Positions 37,701 through 49,068 of a stretch of 64,000 bases of DNA are shown here, in pieces. Source of the stretch: Solenopsis invicta (taxonomy: Eukaryota; Arthropoda; Insecta; Hymenoptera; Formicidae); contig NC_052669.1 in NCBI RefSeq assembly GCF_016802725.1, forward strand, positions 6,253,501-6,317,500, written 5' to 3'. Position 1 is the first letter of the stretch; each line of letters begins with the position of its first letter. Made by a program: the position numbers and the translations under genes. The notes under the pieces are model-generated. The model was given only the letters and a program-made list of their open reading frames with translations. It did no database searches and was not told the origin of the DNA.

Positions 37701-40700
37701 GTAACAAAATAATTTTCTAACAATTATTAATTTTAAGTAACAATAAATTAATTTTAAATTATAGTAACTTTATGTATGTGTATTTATCAAAAATGAAGAC
37801 AAAAAAAAGACACCAAAAAAATCATTTTCCACTTAGATATTTTATTAAATGGTCGCGGGTATCGTGAGAATTATAAGCAATGTCGGAGGCAATTATACAC
37901 AATAAAAGAACTGCCATTGAGCACAATAAAATTCTAAGAAATACCGCTGAAGGATCTCGTAATGCGATGTAGTTGTAGCGTGATCCTTTATTATCTAATA
38001 ATACCATTGAGCGCATTAATTTATCGCGTGATTATCTTTTGTACAAACATCTTTGATTGATTTCCGACATTGTTCTCACACGGAAACAGCTAATTTCTAA
38101 TGTGCAGAAACGAGAAATTGCGTGTCCTATTATTAGAAATATCTATAAAGAGGAAGATAAGAGGAGCAAGTTATTACAACGGTTATTTCCATCTTTGACA
38201 AGAAGACGATGAATAATCATCTGTTTAAGAAGATGCCCTCGATCTTTGAGGTTTGGCATTATTTCGCTGTCCGAGATGATAAATTTCAACGTCAGTAAAT
38301 TGCAGCAGTATTTTAGTTGCAGGAACTAATCGATAGTTGTGCTTGAAGAACGCCACTTAAATTACGCAAGATACAAGGAATTTTTATATTCACAGAATAC
38401 GGCATTAAGATTCATAGTCAGTTCTTGTACTTGTCTTTATCTTAATTGCAGTCTTAAGACGTCATAAACCAATCGCTAGAGAAGTGAGAATCAAGGTTTC
38501 TCAACGCTAAATCGAATCAAATTTTATTTCTTTTTGTTCGAATCCGAATCGAATCGTTGAAATATAACTTTCAAACATAAACATAATTATTGTTAGGATG
38601 AATTGTAATATAGATAAAAAGATTATGTAAAAAAATATTGATATATTTATATTAATTACTGATATAAAATTATTTTAAATAACTTTAAAAAATTGTCAAT
38701 ATGTGATTCGCAAGCAAATATCTTGTTTTAATTATTATAAATTAAGTTAAAGTTAACAACTTATAAAATAAATTTAGTTACGTCAAAAATTACATAAACA
38801 CGAAAAAAAAGCCCAATTTAAAAGCTACGTTAAGATTAAATTAAATTAAAAGTTAATTTTGAAAAAAGCATTATCCATATTAAATTAAAAATGCGCAAGT
38901 GCTCAAAGTTAGATTACTTAAAACAATTGGATCATCAAATAAATTTAATGTTTTATTTGTAAACTTATACACATTTCGATCCTTGTCTTCAGGAGTGTCA
39001 CGAGGAACATCCTATGTATGTACAATTTCTGATATAAAGAAAACGTACATAACATACGCGAGACAAAAATAGCGCATGTAGAAAAGAGAGGAATCGTCTG
39101 TGATCTGTGATAGACTAGAGTCATTATTTAAGTTTCATCCAAGTCGAGCTTTTTTTTCCTTTTCCGTCCGCGATCTTCTGCAATCGTGAGCGATCGGATG
39201 GTGACTTCGCGGCTAATAAAACCCGCGAGTTTAATTACAGGCCGAGGTTTCGAAGCGGCAATCGATCGCGAGCGATGCCTCGAGAGAGGCGTACATACGC
39301 CTCGGTCTTCGCGTCAGCCCCGTTACACGAAGCACTGCAGATCGTTGTGCAGCAAGCGCGCGCACATTATCGGAAGATGCGACGCCGCGTGCATACATCC
39401 TCGGTTACCCGGACCACGCGAAAACCTATATTTTCCCGGACGCAAAATCGATGCCGTGGCAGGACGCGTGAATCTCTCGCTCGCGCGAGGAAATCCAGAT
39501 ACCGGCGCCGCGGCAGAGCGACGGCCACACGTTCATCTCTCTCTCTCTCCAAGAAAAAGAGAGAGAGAGACAGACTTAAATCTTCAAGAAATATCGTTAT
39601 CTCCGTGCACGAAGATCAACGATCAACCAAAAGTCATTTTTTACTTCGTACGCGACGCGCATTGATTTCAGCAGCATCGGGAAGCAATCGCAGCTCCTCG
39701 CGGGAGGGGTGCCTCTGGCGACAGGAAGCGGCAGCGTGACCGAGACGCGAAGTAAAATGAGTTAAAATTAGGCCGAAAACTCTGCATTACCTGACCCGGG
39801 GCCAGATTCTATAATTGGAGTAAGGCGAAAGGTTCGCCGGCGAGGTGAACTGCTGTTCCGCATGTCCCGGCCTCGTCGAAGCCGCCTTATCACGTATTAA
39901 TAACACCGCGTCCTGATCCACCACCCCGCTCTTCTACCACCCCTTCTATCCCCGCTGCTGCCTTTAACGTGAAGAATCCTAGATTTACCTGTGCCCCAGT
40001 TCGCGCTTATCGCTGCGGGCGCCGTGCGTGCCCTCGTTGTAGCTGTCCAGGTCGTGCTCGCTACGATCGTTCCTGGTCAGTCCTATGTTAAGACCGAGCA
40101 TGGTACGATGGATCGATTCCTCGGGGAATACGTTCGAGTCGTCCGGGAAACGCATCCTCGCTCCTGCACCGTGAAATTCGTGTCGTCTTCGTTGTAATGA
40201 AGGGAAGGGCAGGAGGGTGGGGAGGAAGGCTCAGGGTTCCATGCTTAATCACCCTAACAGCACGTGACATCGAACGAATATCGTGAACAAATATGCGTAC
40301 AATACGTGATACTGTACGAATATTCGTACGATATCTCGTGCTGTTAGGGCAAATAAATCCACGATTCGCGTAAGATCCGCCTCTTCGCGTGACATTCTTG
40401 ACGACAAGAGCAGTGTGTCTCGCAAGATAAAATTAGAACGAAACGTTGAATTTACGATTGCAAATACACGTGCACTGCAGGCTCCAAACTCCGACATAAT
40501 TGGAGCAAGTCGAAAGATCCGTGCGAATTAGACCGTTCAGTGTTTACTGTGGACTATTTAAATTGGATTTTACGGATTGTAGACTTGTCTCATTACATGG
40601 AACCCTTCGGTCCGTTTGCGAGGAAGTTATTTATAAGTCATTAACGAGATGCTTTCACACGCGGCGTATCTCCTTAACCCTTTCGTGTTTAACTTTTTTT

Positions 40701-43700
40701 TTCCTAGGAATAATTAGCACGTAATTTATGTCTTACTAGAGACGTTTAAGGTCGCTGATTATGAATCTATGATCAAAATTTCAAAATCCAAAATGGCAAT
40801 ACGGCAGACTAAAATATTACTCAAATCCAACAAACTTTAATATTTTCGCCATACCGAGAATTTTGAAGTTTGATTATAGATTCATAATCAGTGATTCCAA
40901 AAACCCTTGGAGACAAATTTCATTTAAATTAAAAAAATCTGTATACTTCTGGTCCGTCATATTGGAATTAAATATCGACTCTTTTAAAAATAGCTCTTAC
41001 GTTCAAAATTCCTTCAAAACAAATCCAGAAAGAACTCGCGATCTTAATTTTTGTAGAAGATATATGCACTTTTCACTTTTACCCCATTTTTCACGAATCT
41101 TTTACGAGGTATGCAGATAAAGGGAGGAAACTCCCAAGGGTGTTAATATTTTTGTGAAGAGTCCCATCCTTTAACTTTAAAATGAATCTAGGAAGAAGTT
41201 GCTATTTTAATTTTTGTGAAAGATATGAATTTTAGAAGGTTTGGCATATATGTGTATGTGCCACCAGGCACGAAAGGGTTAAAGCACCATTTATGAAACG
41301 CGTGGTATTTTCCAATGGAAACTAAATGTCCGAGCGTACATATCAGCATACCAGAGACAAATTATATTAACGCCTAAAAATGAATTGTTGCTCAATCTAA
41401 AATTTGGAGAAGCTGCGGTGAAAGCGACGGACGCGGATGCAATATTTTTTTCTCAGTGCAATAATTACCAATAGTGTTTCTCGCCGGCGTAATGATCACG
41501 TCAAAATTTCGTTGGCTCATCGTGAAAATTTAACAGCAACACACATTGATTAATTCCCTCGGAAAGCACGAGTGGGGTGTGAGAATGTGTCACAAGAACC
41601 GAGATCGTCGAGATCACGAGAGTGCTTCGTCGTCGGTTCCTCGGCTTCCGTCCCGCACGAGCGACAGTGTCGTAATGACGGAAAGGTCCAACGACTTTCG
41701 GCCGTGAATGCGCGGACAAACAGCGCGATTCGACGTCCTGACGAAAGCACGTAGAGGCGATAAGAGCCCCGGCGGATCAGGCCCCAAGGGTCAATCGCGT
41801 GACGAAAGCGATAGTGGTGGTAGGATGTAATCGCGCGGCTCGCGTGATATGCCGCGATTTTCATCGTTTTCTTACGTGCGTGCCGTGAAGTCGCGACACG
41901 AGAATCCCCCTCGGGTCAGAAGGTGAGAAGGCGCGTATATACGAGAACGAGGGCCTCATATGCGCCGCAACAATAATGCAGATGCACTTCGCTCCATCGT
42001 CGCTCGGCCTTGAAAGGCGACGATGGGTATTTCAAAAAATTGGTCGTGTATCGGCAGTACGTGTTCGAACGTTGCGTTTTTAAAACGTGGCGTATCTCGA
42101 TATTGCCCTCTCGACAGAGATTGCGTGGTACCGCATATCGCTGCTTTTAATTACATTCGATCATTCGAAAATTCCTGTGAAACGAATTTCGATGGCTTTT
42201 GTCATTCCTTTTTTTATTGTTTAATTAAACGGTTATACATCTGTAGAATTTAACTGCAATTGATCTTCAAAGACTCGGTGTGAAAAAATTGCTAGTGATG
42301 CTGCAACGACCATACGGCTTTTATTCTCAAGGGCAGTCCTTTATTTCGAATAGTTGACTTTTAGATTTATTTATTTTCGTAAAACCCAATTTTGTCGTTT
42401 ATGAAGTAATTGATAAATTGTAACATGACAGCATTTATCAAATTATATGATGAAAATAATTTGTAATTTTGCAGGTATATTTATAAAAATAGATAAAGTA
42501 TTGACCATTTTGCGCATATAATTTTGAAATAATATTTCGGCAAAACTATGACGATATGTCAAGTCATCTTAATATATTTGCAAAATTAAAGTTAGAAAGA
42601 AATTATTTAATCCTTGAAAAAAAGACTAATTTAAATATTTCATTAGAAATATAATTAATCCATAAACATGTTTACAAAAATGCACAGTTATTCTTAAATT
42701 ATAACGTAAATATTGCAGCATAAAATATTACACATTCAGCGTGATAACGTTTTAAACATAGAATCAAATGGTCTTTGAAATAATTATAAAATATTTAATT
42801 CTCAAACTTGTCTAATTTTTAACAAATATTATTTATTTACAAATGTTATTTCGATAAAATTCTTGCGTTATAACGTATCATCTTAGCGCTATTGCAAAAT
42901 TTTTATCAATTCGTGATACTATTATTGTGCAATATTCATCGCACAATGTGCTCATCGGCGTTATAATTGTTTAAACTTTCGAACCATATATGAAGAAAAT
43001 TCTAAAATTTTCAGAAATGTCCTTTATTTTCTAATTAAGAAAATAAAGAACAAATCTGCTCACCATGCTGATAATACATCTTTTTTTTAAATTACCTATC
43101 TTGTAATAATTCACGATCAATAAAACCTCCTCCACGTCTTTCCAGCAAATAGAAATTTTTCAGAAAATTATTTTACGTATCCTCTCTCGCGATTATTTCT
43201 CGTTTGTTTGTGTATCTCGCTGCGTGACATTAGCCATGGAGAAGCAGGATGTCGAGAAACTTCCCGAAATACTTCGCGGCCGAAGTATATCATTTATTTA
43301 AACGAGTTATTTTCGTGCGGTACACGCGGATTCATTTTCGAAAATGCGTAGGTTACATTGGTTATTTTCGATGTTGTCGCAACTATTAGAACGGATAAAT
43401 TATTAGTCCGAAAATATTTCAGAAATATGCAGTTTATATGAGTGTACAACGCGAGCTCACATTTCTCGAGCGCTGATTAAAAACGTTGCAAAAAAGTTAA
43501 GATTGCTTTTAAAGCATTGTCCGATAATAAAAGCCTGCTTAAGTAGCTTTCATATCTCAAGAGCACCTTAGTCTTCATCAATAAAATCAATACAAATGTG
43601 TGATACAGAAAAAATTCAAGTATTTACGACGATTATGTGAGTTGAAAAATAAATGATCAAATTTGTGATGCTCTTGTCTTGCAAGTACGCTTGACACTTC

Positions 43701-44909
43701 ACCATTTTTGCGACAACAATGGTTTACCCTAGAGAATAAAATTTTTAGATATACTCTTTAACTTGTCATGCTTTTGTTTAAACAAACAAATTCCCCGTTC
43801 AATATTGTTCAATCAAAATTTATTCGAAGTCTATCCAACATCGCTTCCACAAAAACGCATTATATTTAACAAATTCGATTGAATGCACTAGCGCGCACTG
43901 ATACGCATTAAAAGCCGTCGTACACAAATCGAGATAAAGATACATGACGCATGATACATGTTTACATTTAAGTTAAATTAAGCAGCGACTTTTATGTGAA
44001 CCAGTGCAATCGAATTCGATATTAATTAAATATTTATGCGCCGTGGTTGTTGCACTTGGAGAAAAATTCACAGCAAATTCATGGCAACTACAAAGGTGAC
44101 AACTACGTAAGTTTTATATGTAGAATTAATGTATATAGAATTAATATATATGTAATTCAATAAACTAATTTATAATTATCGCGACTAAAGTTTCAGTTGC
44201 AATAATTGTAAAATAATTTGTACCGCCACGGCATCAATATTTGCAACTATTAATTTATCGTGAGGTAACACCTCAACTACGATTGCATAATTATATAAAC
44301 TTTATTATAAATAAGTTATATTAAAACAATTGCATACTTTTAGTTTACGTACGGTTAATTACGTATACGATCAGAATAACTTTCTGGCATTTTATTTATT
44401 ACCCCCCTACCATAGAAACAGTGAAGCAGTGATGCAGGGTGATAAATAAATGCTAGAAATGAGAACAATGAAAGATCTCAAGTTTAAATTTCAATCAATT
44501 CAATTTTTTCATCATCTACATTTGCACTATTTGTCTAAAGTTTATTCAACAATTTTACTACGCATGGTTAATGTCACTGCATCTTCTCAGTTCATACAAC
44601 TTACTATTGTTTTCATTACAACTTTGTAATACATAATTGAGGTGCTATTTGTTCACAAATTTATAATTACCAATACTCTTTTGTCTTTAATAGTGTCGTA
44701 ATCAAATACCGAACATCTACAAAGAATACGCATGTAGATGCCTGGGAAGCTTCGAACTTGCGACGTAACATGACAAAAGGCGCATTCACTGACCTTTGGC
44801 TCGCTTGCCGATACCACTTCTTGTTACCACTCGGATCATTGTCGTGCTGCGGTGTGTTAGGCCCCGTGTTCTCCTGATCTCCGTGCGCGTTGCAATTTTC
44901 AAGCTCCAT
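28752..44909 (-). CDS. NT5C2: Cytosolic purine 5'-nucleotidase (IMP/GMP-specific)
   Basis: NT5C2 is a HAD-superfamily enzyme that dephosphorylates 6-hydroxypurine nucleotides and controls intracellular IMP/GMP. Common exons: 31263-31190, 31101-30888, 30781-30358, 30030-29874, 29784-29544, 29455-29218, 29137-29018 and 28919-28752. They can be entered from either of two first coding exons in the same phase: 44909-44794 (38 codons plus 2 nt, giving 583 residues) or 33197-33121 (giving 570 residues). Human NT5C2 has 561. The distal exon ends GNKKWYRQASQ(R), which aligns with the human segment KKYRREAYHR just before VFVNRSL. It is therefore probably the ancestral start. HAD motif I is FDMDYTLA, motif II TNSDYVFTDK, the catalytic-lysine region VDARKPLFFGEG, and motif IV GDHIFGDILKSKK. 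The C-terminal acidic tail is present (DEEEE, DEDCSDEDSDS). Intron 1 from the distal start is 13.5 kb. Confidence 0.94.
32805..33106. repeat. Foldback element inside NT5C2
   Basis: Nested inverted repeats. The outer arm at 32805-32895 (gcaatgggaagtaacgagtta, tttggtaatga) pairs with 33030-33105 (tcattaccaaat, ttacttgttatttcccatt). The inner pair is ttggaatagtcacttttgata with tcaaaagtaactattccaa. It resembles a MITE. Confidence 0.6.
33121..33197 (-). CDS. NT5C2: NT5C2 proximal alternative first coding exon
   Basis: Encodes MWLKDVNHDASSTTNFMNSR plus QCVQN and two bases of the next codon, then the donor gtaagt. Splicing to the exon at 31263 gives Glu followed by IFVNRSLHLENIK. Nothing in these 25 residues resembles vertebrate NT5C2. 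It would replace the KKWYRQASQ segment of the distal form. A foldback element ends about 15 bp downstream of the donor. Confidence 0.75.
34355..36983 (+). CDS. Possible opposite-strand gene, two exons, unrecognised
   Basis: Two plus-strand segments look like exons. The first, 34355-34405, encodes MGANSSSSGHKSLPQSE, a good N-myristoylation start, and stops at a gtgatc donor. The second, 36834-36983, is exactly 50 codons between the acceptor ctcatag and the strong donor gtaagt; it encodes VAIETLIKRLWRNANIDMNE and onward and is far less AT-rich than its flanks. Both are phase 0. I could not find a convincing third exon and do not recognise the protein, so this stays a candidate. It would be nested antisense in NT5C2. 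Confidence 0.25.
35270..35470. repeat. TTAACTTTAA-rich dispersed repeat, family C
   Basis: AT-rich sequence built from blocks such as attaacttttaatttgat, taatttaatcttaatgtaac and aacgttac. Better-preserved relatives lie at 5575-6050, 38740-38985, 45700-46480 and 48210-48515. Confidence 0.5.
38740..38985. repeat. Family C dispersed repeat
   Basis: Contains aaattaagttaaagttaac, tacgttaagattaaattaa and atggatcatca-like blocks (here attggatcatcaaat), in the same order as the copies at 45.7-46.2 kb. Confidence 0.55.
40252..40349. mobile_element. 98-bp terminal-inverted-repeat element
   Basis: The ends are ccctaacagcacgtga on the left and, reverse-complemented, ccctaacagcacgaga on the right. The interior repeats cgaatat and cgtac motifs and is itself palindromic. 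No target duplication is obvious. Confidence 0.65.
40674..41282. mobile_element. piggyBac-type non-autonomous element (MITE)
   Basis: A TTAA at 40674-40677 is followed by ccctttcgtg, and the right end reads cacgaaaggg followed by TTAA at 41279-41282. A 10-bp inverted terminal repeat starting CCCTTT between TTAA duplications is the piggyBac signature. The 601-bp interior has a subterminal inverted pair (gattatgaatctatgatcaa with gattatagattcataatc) and no transposase frame. Confidence 0.75.
42395..42965 (-). repeat. Dispersed repeat, family A copy 3 (inverted)
   Basis: Reverse-oriented copy: it ends gcacaatgtgctcatcgg, the complement of the cacattgtgcaaatatt start seen at 7240 and 19460. It contains ttgaaataatatttcggcaa and the complement of ttttgcaaatatg. 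It lies in the NT5C2 intron. Confidence 0.7.
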
Positions 44910-44915
44910 GATTAA
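44794..44915 (-). CDS. NT5C2: NT5C2 distal first coding exon
   Basis: The acceptor tttgcag precedes ttaatcATG, and the open frame MELENCNAHGDQENTGPNTP and onward ends ...NKKWYRQASQ before the donor gtcagt. An acceptor in front of the ATG means at least one 5' exon lies further upstream, most likely in the GC-rich island near 46.7-47.3 kb. The phase (2) matches the shared second exon. Confidence 0.85.
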
Positions 44916-45699
44916 CTGCAAACGTAATTCACGTAATATTTAGTAAAGGCTACTTTTTAACGAGCATTTAACGCTAGCAAGTATACTTGTGTGTATATTT
45001 ATGTATGTGTGACGATTGTTAATGTATTAAATATATTACACAATATATTAAATAAATACCTTAAAATAAATAAATAAGTTTGCTCAGTTTCTTTTCCAAA
45101 AGAAGCATTTATTAGAAAAAAATCACCTGAGAGAGTCCACGGAAAAATTGGTAAGAACAATTTTTCCAAACTTTTTAAAACTATGGTATAAATATATTAA
45201 AACTAAATTAAATATATTAGAATAAATAATCTCCAAATTAAATATTTAATTCATTACAGTAAAACAAACTTAACATAAAAAATTTAGTATTTAATTCTCA
45301 ACAACGAAACAAATTTTTCAGTCCGCTACATTAGGTTTTGAATTTTTTAATTCTGAAGCAAGAATCGAATTCAGCGACGTTCTCTAAAAACCTTCAGAAA
45401 GCGATGTCTTCCACAAGTTACCTTATCAGAAAGCTCTCGGCCTCAAATGGGTAAAGGCAAACGGAAAATCTGTCGCGTAATGACTGTACGTTAGACTAAT
45501 GACTAATGACTGCATTGGCTGCTTGCCAACTCGTGCTCATTTGCTTTTTGAACGCGCGATGCACTTTGTTGCATCGTCGCATCGCAGGCAAAGCGATCGA
45601 ACATTTTGCAAATGTTTCAACGTGGGGAAAAACACGTTTCGCATTTCATTCGCAAAAATATCGCACAGTACAAGAATTAGAATTGGATAAGTTAATGTA

Positions 45700-46480
45700 T
45701 TTTTTTTTTAATAAATAATGAAATTAAGTAGAAGTTAATTACTTAATTAATGAAGTTAATTTAGTTACGTTAAAAATTACACAAACAAAAAACTAATTAA
45801 TTAAAAGTTATGTTAAAATTAAATCTATTGTAGTTAAATTAAAAGCACATTTTAAAAAACATTGTTCATATTAAATTAAAAATTCATAAATTAAATTACT
45901 CAAATGAGTTTGATTGTAATATGGATCATCAAACAAATTTAATTATTTTATTTGTAAATTAAGTTTATATGAATAATTATTTTTTAATTAAATTAAGTTA
46001 AAATTGATAGCTTATAAACTTAATTTAGTTATATTAAAGTTACTTAAACAAAAAACTAACTAGTTAAAAGTAACGTTAAGATTGAATTAATAATTTAAGT
46101 TAAATTAAAAGTTAATTTTAAAAAGCATTATTTATATTAAATTAGGCATTCGTACGTATTTAAAGTTAGATTACTCAAAGCAATTATAGTATGGATCATC
46201 AAATTTAATATTTTATTTGTAAATTAAATTTATATGAGATAGCAAAGAAAATATTGTTTTTCTTATGTGGGAGTGTACTTTTTATTTTATATATTCCTCT
46301 TTTACATAGATAACTTACACAGATAAAATTTTACATAAAACTGAACTTGGGAGAAATGTGATAAATTAAAGTTTACGTGTCAAAAAAATAATAATTAGTT
46401 AAAGTTAAAAATTAAATCATTTAAAATTAACTAAGTCATTAACTTTGAACTTTTCAACTTTCATTATTTAACTTGTTAAC
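45700..46480. repeat. Family C repeat, two tandem copies
   Basis: Two successive units of about 300 bp share, in order, taatttagttacgttaaa / taatttagttatattaaa, aaacaaaaaactaa, gttaagatt-like, aaattaaaagttaattttaaaaa-like and tatggatcatcaaa, then ttattttatttgtaaatta. Confidence 0.6.
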
Positions 46481-46690
46481 CAGTTCCTTCTGAACCCTGA
46501 TAAAAATACAATACAGTAAACCGGCGACAGTTTCGACGAACAGATGGCTTGGACATGCAAAATATATTCTCTCGCGATACGTCATCTCGCGATTGTCGTC
46601 CCCCCGTCTGTCACGGGCAGTCGCGGAGATCGATATCGCGTGTCCGCGGCACCGAAATCCAGGTCCGATGAAATGATCACCAGATTTCAA

Positions 46691-46845
46691 TCTCCAACAT
46701 GACTCGCGGCAATCTGCTTATCAGGCGAATATCGACGGCGGCGGCGTTATCGCTCTCGAGATTACAGAATCGACGCGACTCTTCATTCGAATCGAAGAGC
46801 CGATGAACTAGCTCGCTGCCGCTGCTCCGACGTTGCTCCGACGTC
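46691..46845 (-). CDS. Possible NT5C2 upstream exon
   Basis: This is the open minus-strand frame starting MTSEQRRSSGSELVHRLFDS and ending LISRLPR. A donor at the gtcatg after LPR (phase 0) would read in frame through the leader of the exon at 44915 (Leu-Ile-Met-Glu) into the NT5C2 distal coding exon. The alternative donor gtgatc would leave it as 5' UTR. Either is plausible in this GC-rich island; no homolog is recognised. Confidence 0.35.
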
Positions 46846-47341
46846 ATTATGGTATTATTGTTTACGCGAGAAATACATGGAGAAAAGATAAACAGCTTGT
46901 TCTCATATACTCTCTCTCTTTCTCTCACGTACATCAAAACACACATACACACACCCATACATACATGCATCATGCATACACGTACGCCTGCTGTCAACGT
47001 AAGGTTAGCGCGGAAATGGACGTCCACTTTCGTACCTCGTCAGCAAAACTCCTTATCGTTTTTACGACGGATGCGAAAGTCGACGGTTCCCACTCACAGA
47101 ATCGTTTGCGACACCGCGAGCCGTCATCTGAATTCGACAGACCGATTGAACGATTGACTGCTGCACCCTCACGCGATGCAGTTTCACGGCATACTGAGGT
47201 CAATTCACTAAACTGCGGCGACCTCGGCAGGCAGGTGCGCCAACCGGTAACGAAGAAAACTCCCTAGAACGTGGTCGACGCGCGACGCTTGATCGGCGCG
47301 ACGGAACAGTGAAACGTGGCAGCTTCCCGATCGGGAATCGT

Positions 47342-47726
47342 CGGAGACACAGATATCTATCTAACAACTAGATCGCTACCTTCGGCTGAATAGCTGTGTC
47401 CGGCAGGATATCCGGATTCGGCCATCTTACCCAACAAGAAAATGGCGTCTACGCGTAGATTAGGTTAGTGCGTATGTGTTTGACAGGTTTGACAACTAAA
47501 CCGGTTAACCGCTGAGCACCGTTGAGCATATTAATTGCGATTATCGAGTGTGTTTTTTCGATATCGTGCCATAATGACAAGCAAGAGCGGCATTAGAGCG
47601 GCATTGGAGCTGCCATTTTGTTGTAGGTAACATGGCTGAAACCGGATATCCTTCCTGCCTCAATACTGTCATATGCTAATGCCACAGGTTAGCGATCTAG
47701 TTTAGTATAGATATCTGTGGTCGGAG
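47342..47726. mobile_element. Foldback element with about 105-bp inverted arms
   Basis: The left arm, 47342-47446, reads cggagacacagatatctat, ctagatcgctacc, ccggatatcc..., gaaaatggc. The right arm, 47611-47726, is its reverse complement at roughly 75 percent (gccattttgttg, ccggatatcc, ttagcgatctag, atagatatctgtggtcgg). About 165 bp of unique sequence lies between. No transposase frame. Confidence 0.7.
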
Positions 47727-48209
47727 ATCAATTGCGATGATAAGTTAAGCTGCAGTTATTCGCGAAAAGCGGATTCGCGAGTGCAATACGACGCGTTCCT
47801 TGTTATTGTGGCAGCATTGCCGCGTTGCACGATAAGCGCGCGAGAATGCAAACGAATCGAGGTAAATTAGTAGATTATGGAAGTCGAATTTAATACGAAG
47901 AAAGACGGAGTAGCAGCATGCAAAGATGCATTTTCAGAGCCGAAAGAGAAAGTAGATATTTCATCATTTCTTGAAACGATGGCGCAAATGATCGACCTCT
48001 CGATGAAAATTTTGCGTCGCAATATTTCAAGATGCAGCATGCCTAAATATTTCTTATATATATTTAAAAATGTGTTTCTTGTAATTTTAGAGCTGTATTT
48101 TATAATATTACTGCTTTGAACCCGACAGATTACGCATTGAAGATTGTCTGGGTGAACATTTTTCTCAGAACTATTTACATAATTTTTTAGAACTTCTGTA
48201 TAATTTTCA

Positions 48210-48820
48210 GAGTTGAATAGTAACTAGTTAAAAATAATAACGTTAAAAGTTATTAAACGTAATTTGTAAATAAAATATTAAATTTGTTTGATGAGACATA
48301 TTTTGAATCTAATTTTAAAAACTTACAAATTTTTAATTTAAGATAAATAATAATTTTTTTAAATTAACTTTCAATTTAACTTAATTTTATCTTAACGTAA
48401 CTTTTAATTAGTTAGTTATTTGTTCATGTAACTAAATTAATTTTATAAACTATTAACTTTTTAATTTAATTTAGTTAAAAAAATTATATTAACTTATTCA
48501 GTCTTATTAATTTTATAATTTTAAAAAATTCCTAAATTTTTTATACAAATTATAGAACACTTCTTAGAAAAAGTTTACATCTTTTCCAGAATTCTTCATA
48601 TCAATTCTGAAATATCATAAGATTTCCAAGATTTTTTATTCTTTAATTTTTAATAAAATCTGAAAAAACTTTAAAATATTTTTTAGAAATTATAAGAATT
48701 ATATATCAAAATTTGATACATATAAAAAATTCCAAGATTTAAACTTTCTCAATATTTCTAAAAAGTGTTCCAAATCGTACAAAAATTCTGAGAAAAATTT
48801 TCACCAAGATTAGGATAGCA
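48210..48820. repeat. Adjacent family C and family B repeats
   Basis: 48210-48515 matches the POFUT2 intron 1 element (atagtaactagttaaaa ... ctattaactttttaatttaa). 48530-48820 matches the BIN3-intron palindromic family (gaatatttcataag-like, attctgagaaaaattttcacc). Confidence 0.5.
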
Positions 48821-48963
48821 AATTGGAGATTACAATTCCATCAATCGAAATAAAAAACGGATTAAAATTAACATTATCCGATTAATCAAATTCTAAACTT
48901 CAATTCGCAATCCTCAATTTTCAGCATGGTTTAATAAGGATTTTATGTGCGTTACTACTAGTA

Positions 48964-49068
48964 TAGATTAAATTTAACCTCGCGATTTAATTTACTTTTA
49001 TTTTTTTACATTCTAAGAATTAGAAAAGTATAAAGAGTAAATTAAACCGAGATTAAAGTTAATCCATT
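48964..49068. repeat. Palindromic miniature element, copy 1
   Basis: The arms tagattaaatttaacctcg and, reverse-complemented, ggattaactttaatctcgg extend for about 32 bp around a short AT-rich centre. Confidence 0.65.

Larger units (their letters stand above)
33198..44793. other. NT5C2 first intron / 5' territory
   Basis: This 11.6-kb stretch separates the two NT5C2 starts. It has GC-rich islands at about 33.9-34.8, 39.1-40.2 and 41.5-42.2 kb, candidate promoters that may serve NT5C2 or an unknown transcript. AT-rich repeat DNA makes up much of the rest. Elements within it are listed separately. A GAGC/GAAC repeat is at 34212-34240, and a pure A run of about 24 at 36619-36642. Confidence 0.45.

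Noticed and set aside
37822..38016. Minus-strand frame with a hydrophobic helix (FLRILLCSMAVLLLCIIASD)
   Set aside because: No splice sites or upstream support in the right phase; likely chance.
38187..38279. Short plus-strand frame MNNHLFKKMPSIFEVWHYFA resembling a BED-finger start
   Set aside because: Too short, no zinc-binding cysteine/histidine pattern, no continuation.
39186..39739. Two overlapping plus-strand frames of about 155 codons
   Set aside because: GC-rich, Arg/Ser-dominated, overlapping one another, with a CT/GA hairpin at 39537-39575 inside; no splice sites or family resemblance.
47877..48119. Frame starting MEVEFNTKKDGVAACKDAFS with a segment KVDISSFLETMAQMIDL loosely like the start of glycolipid-transfer-protein domains
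   Set aside because: Resemblance is short, the frame decays into hydrophobic AT-rich codons, and no further exons were found; at best a gene fragment.
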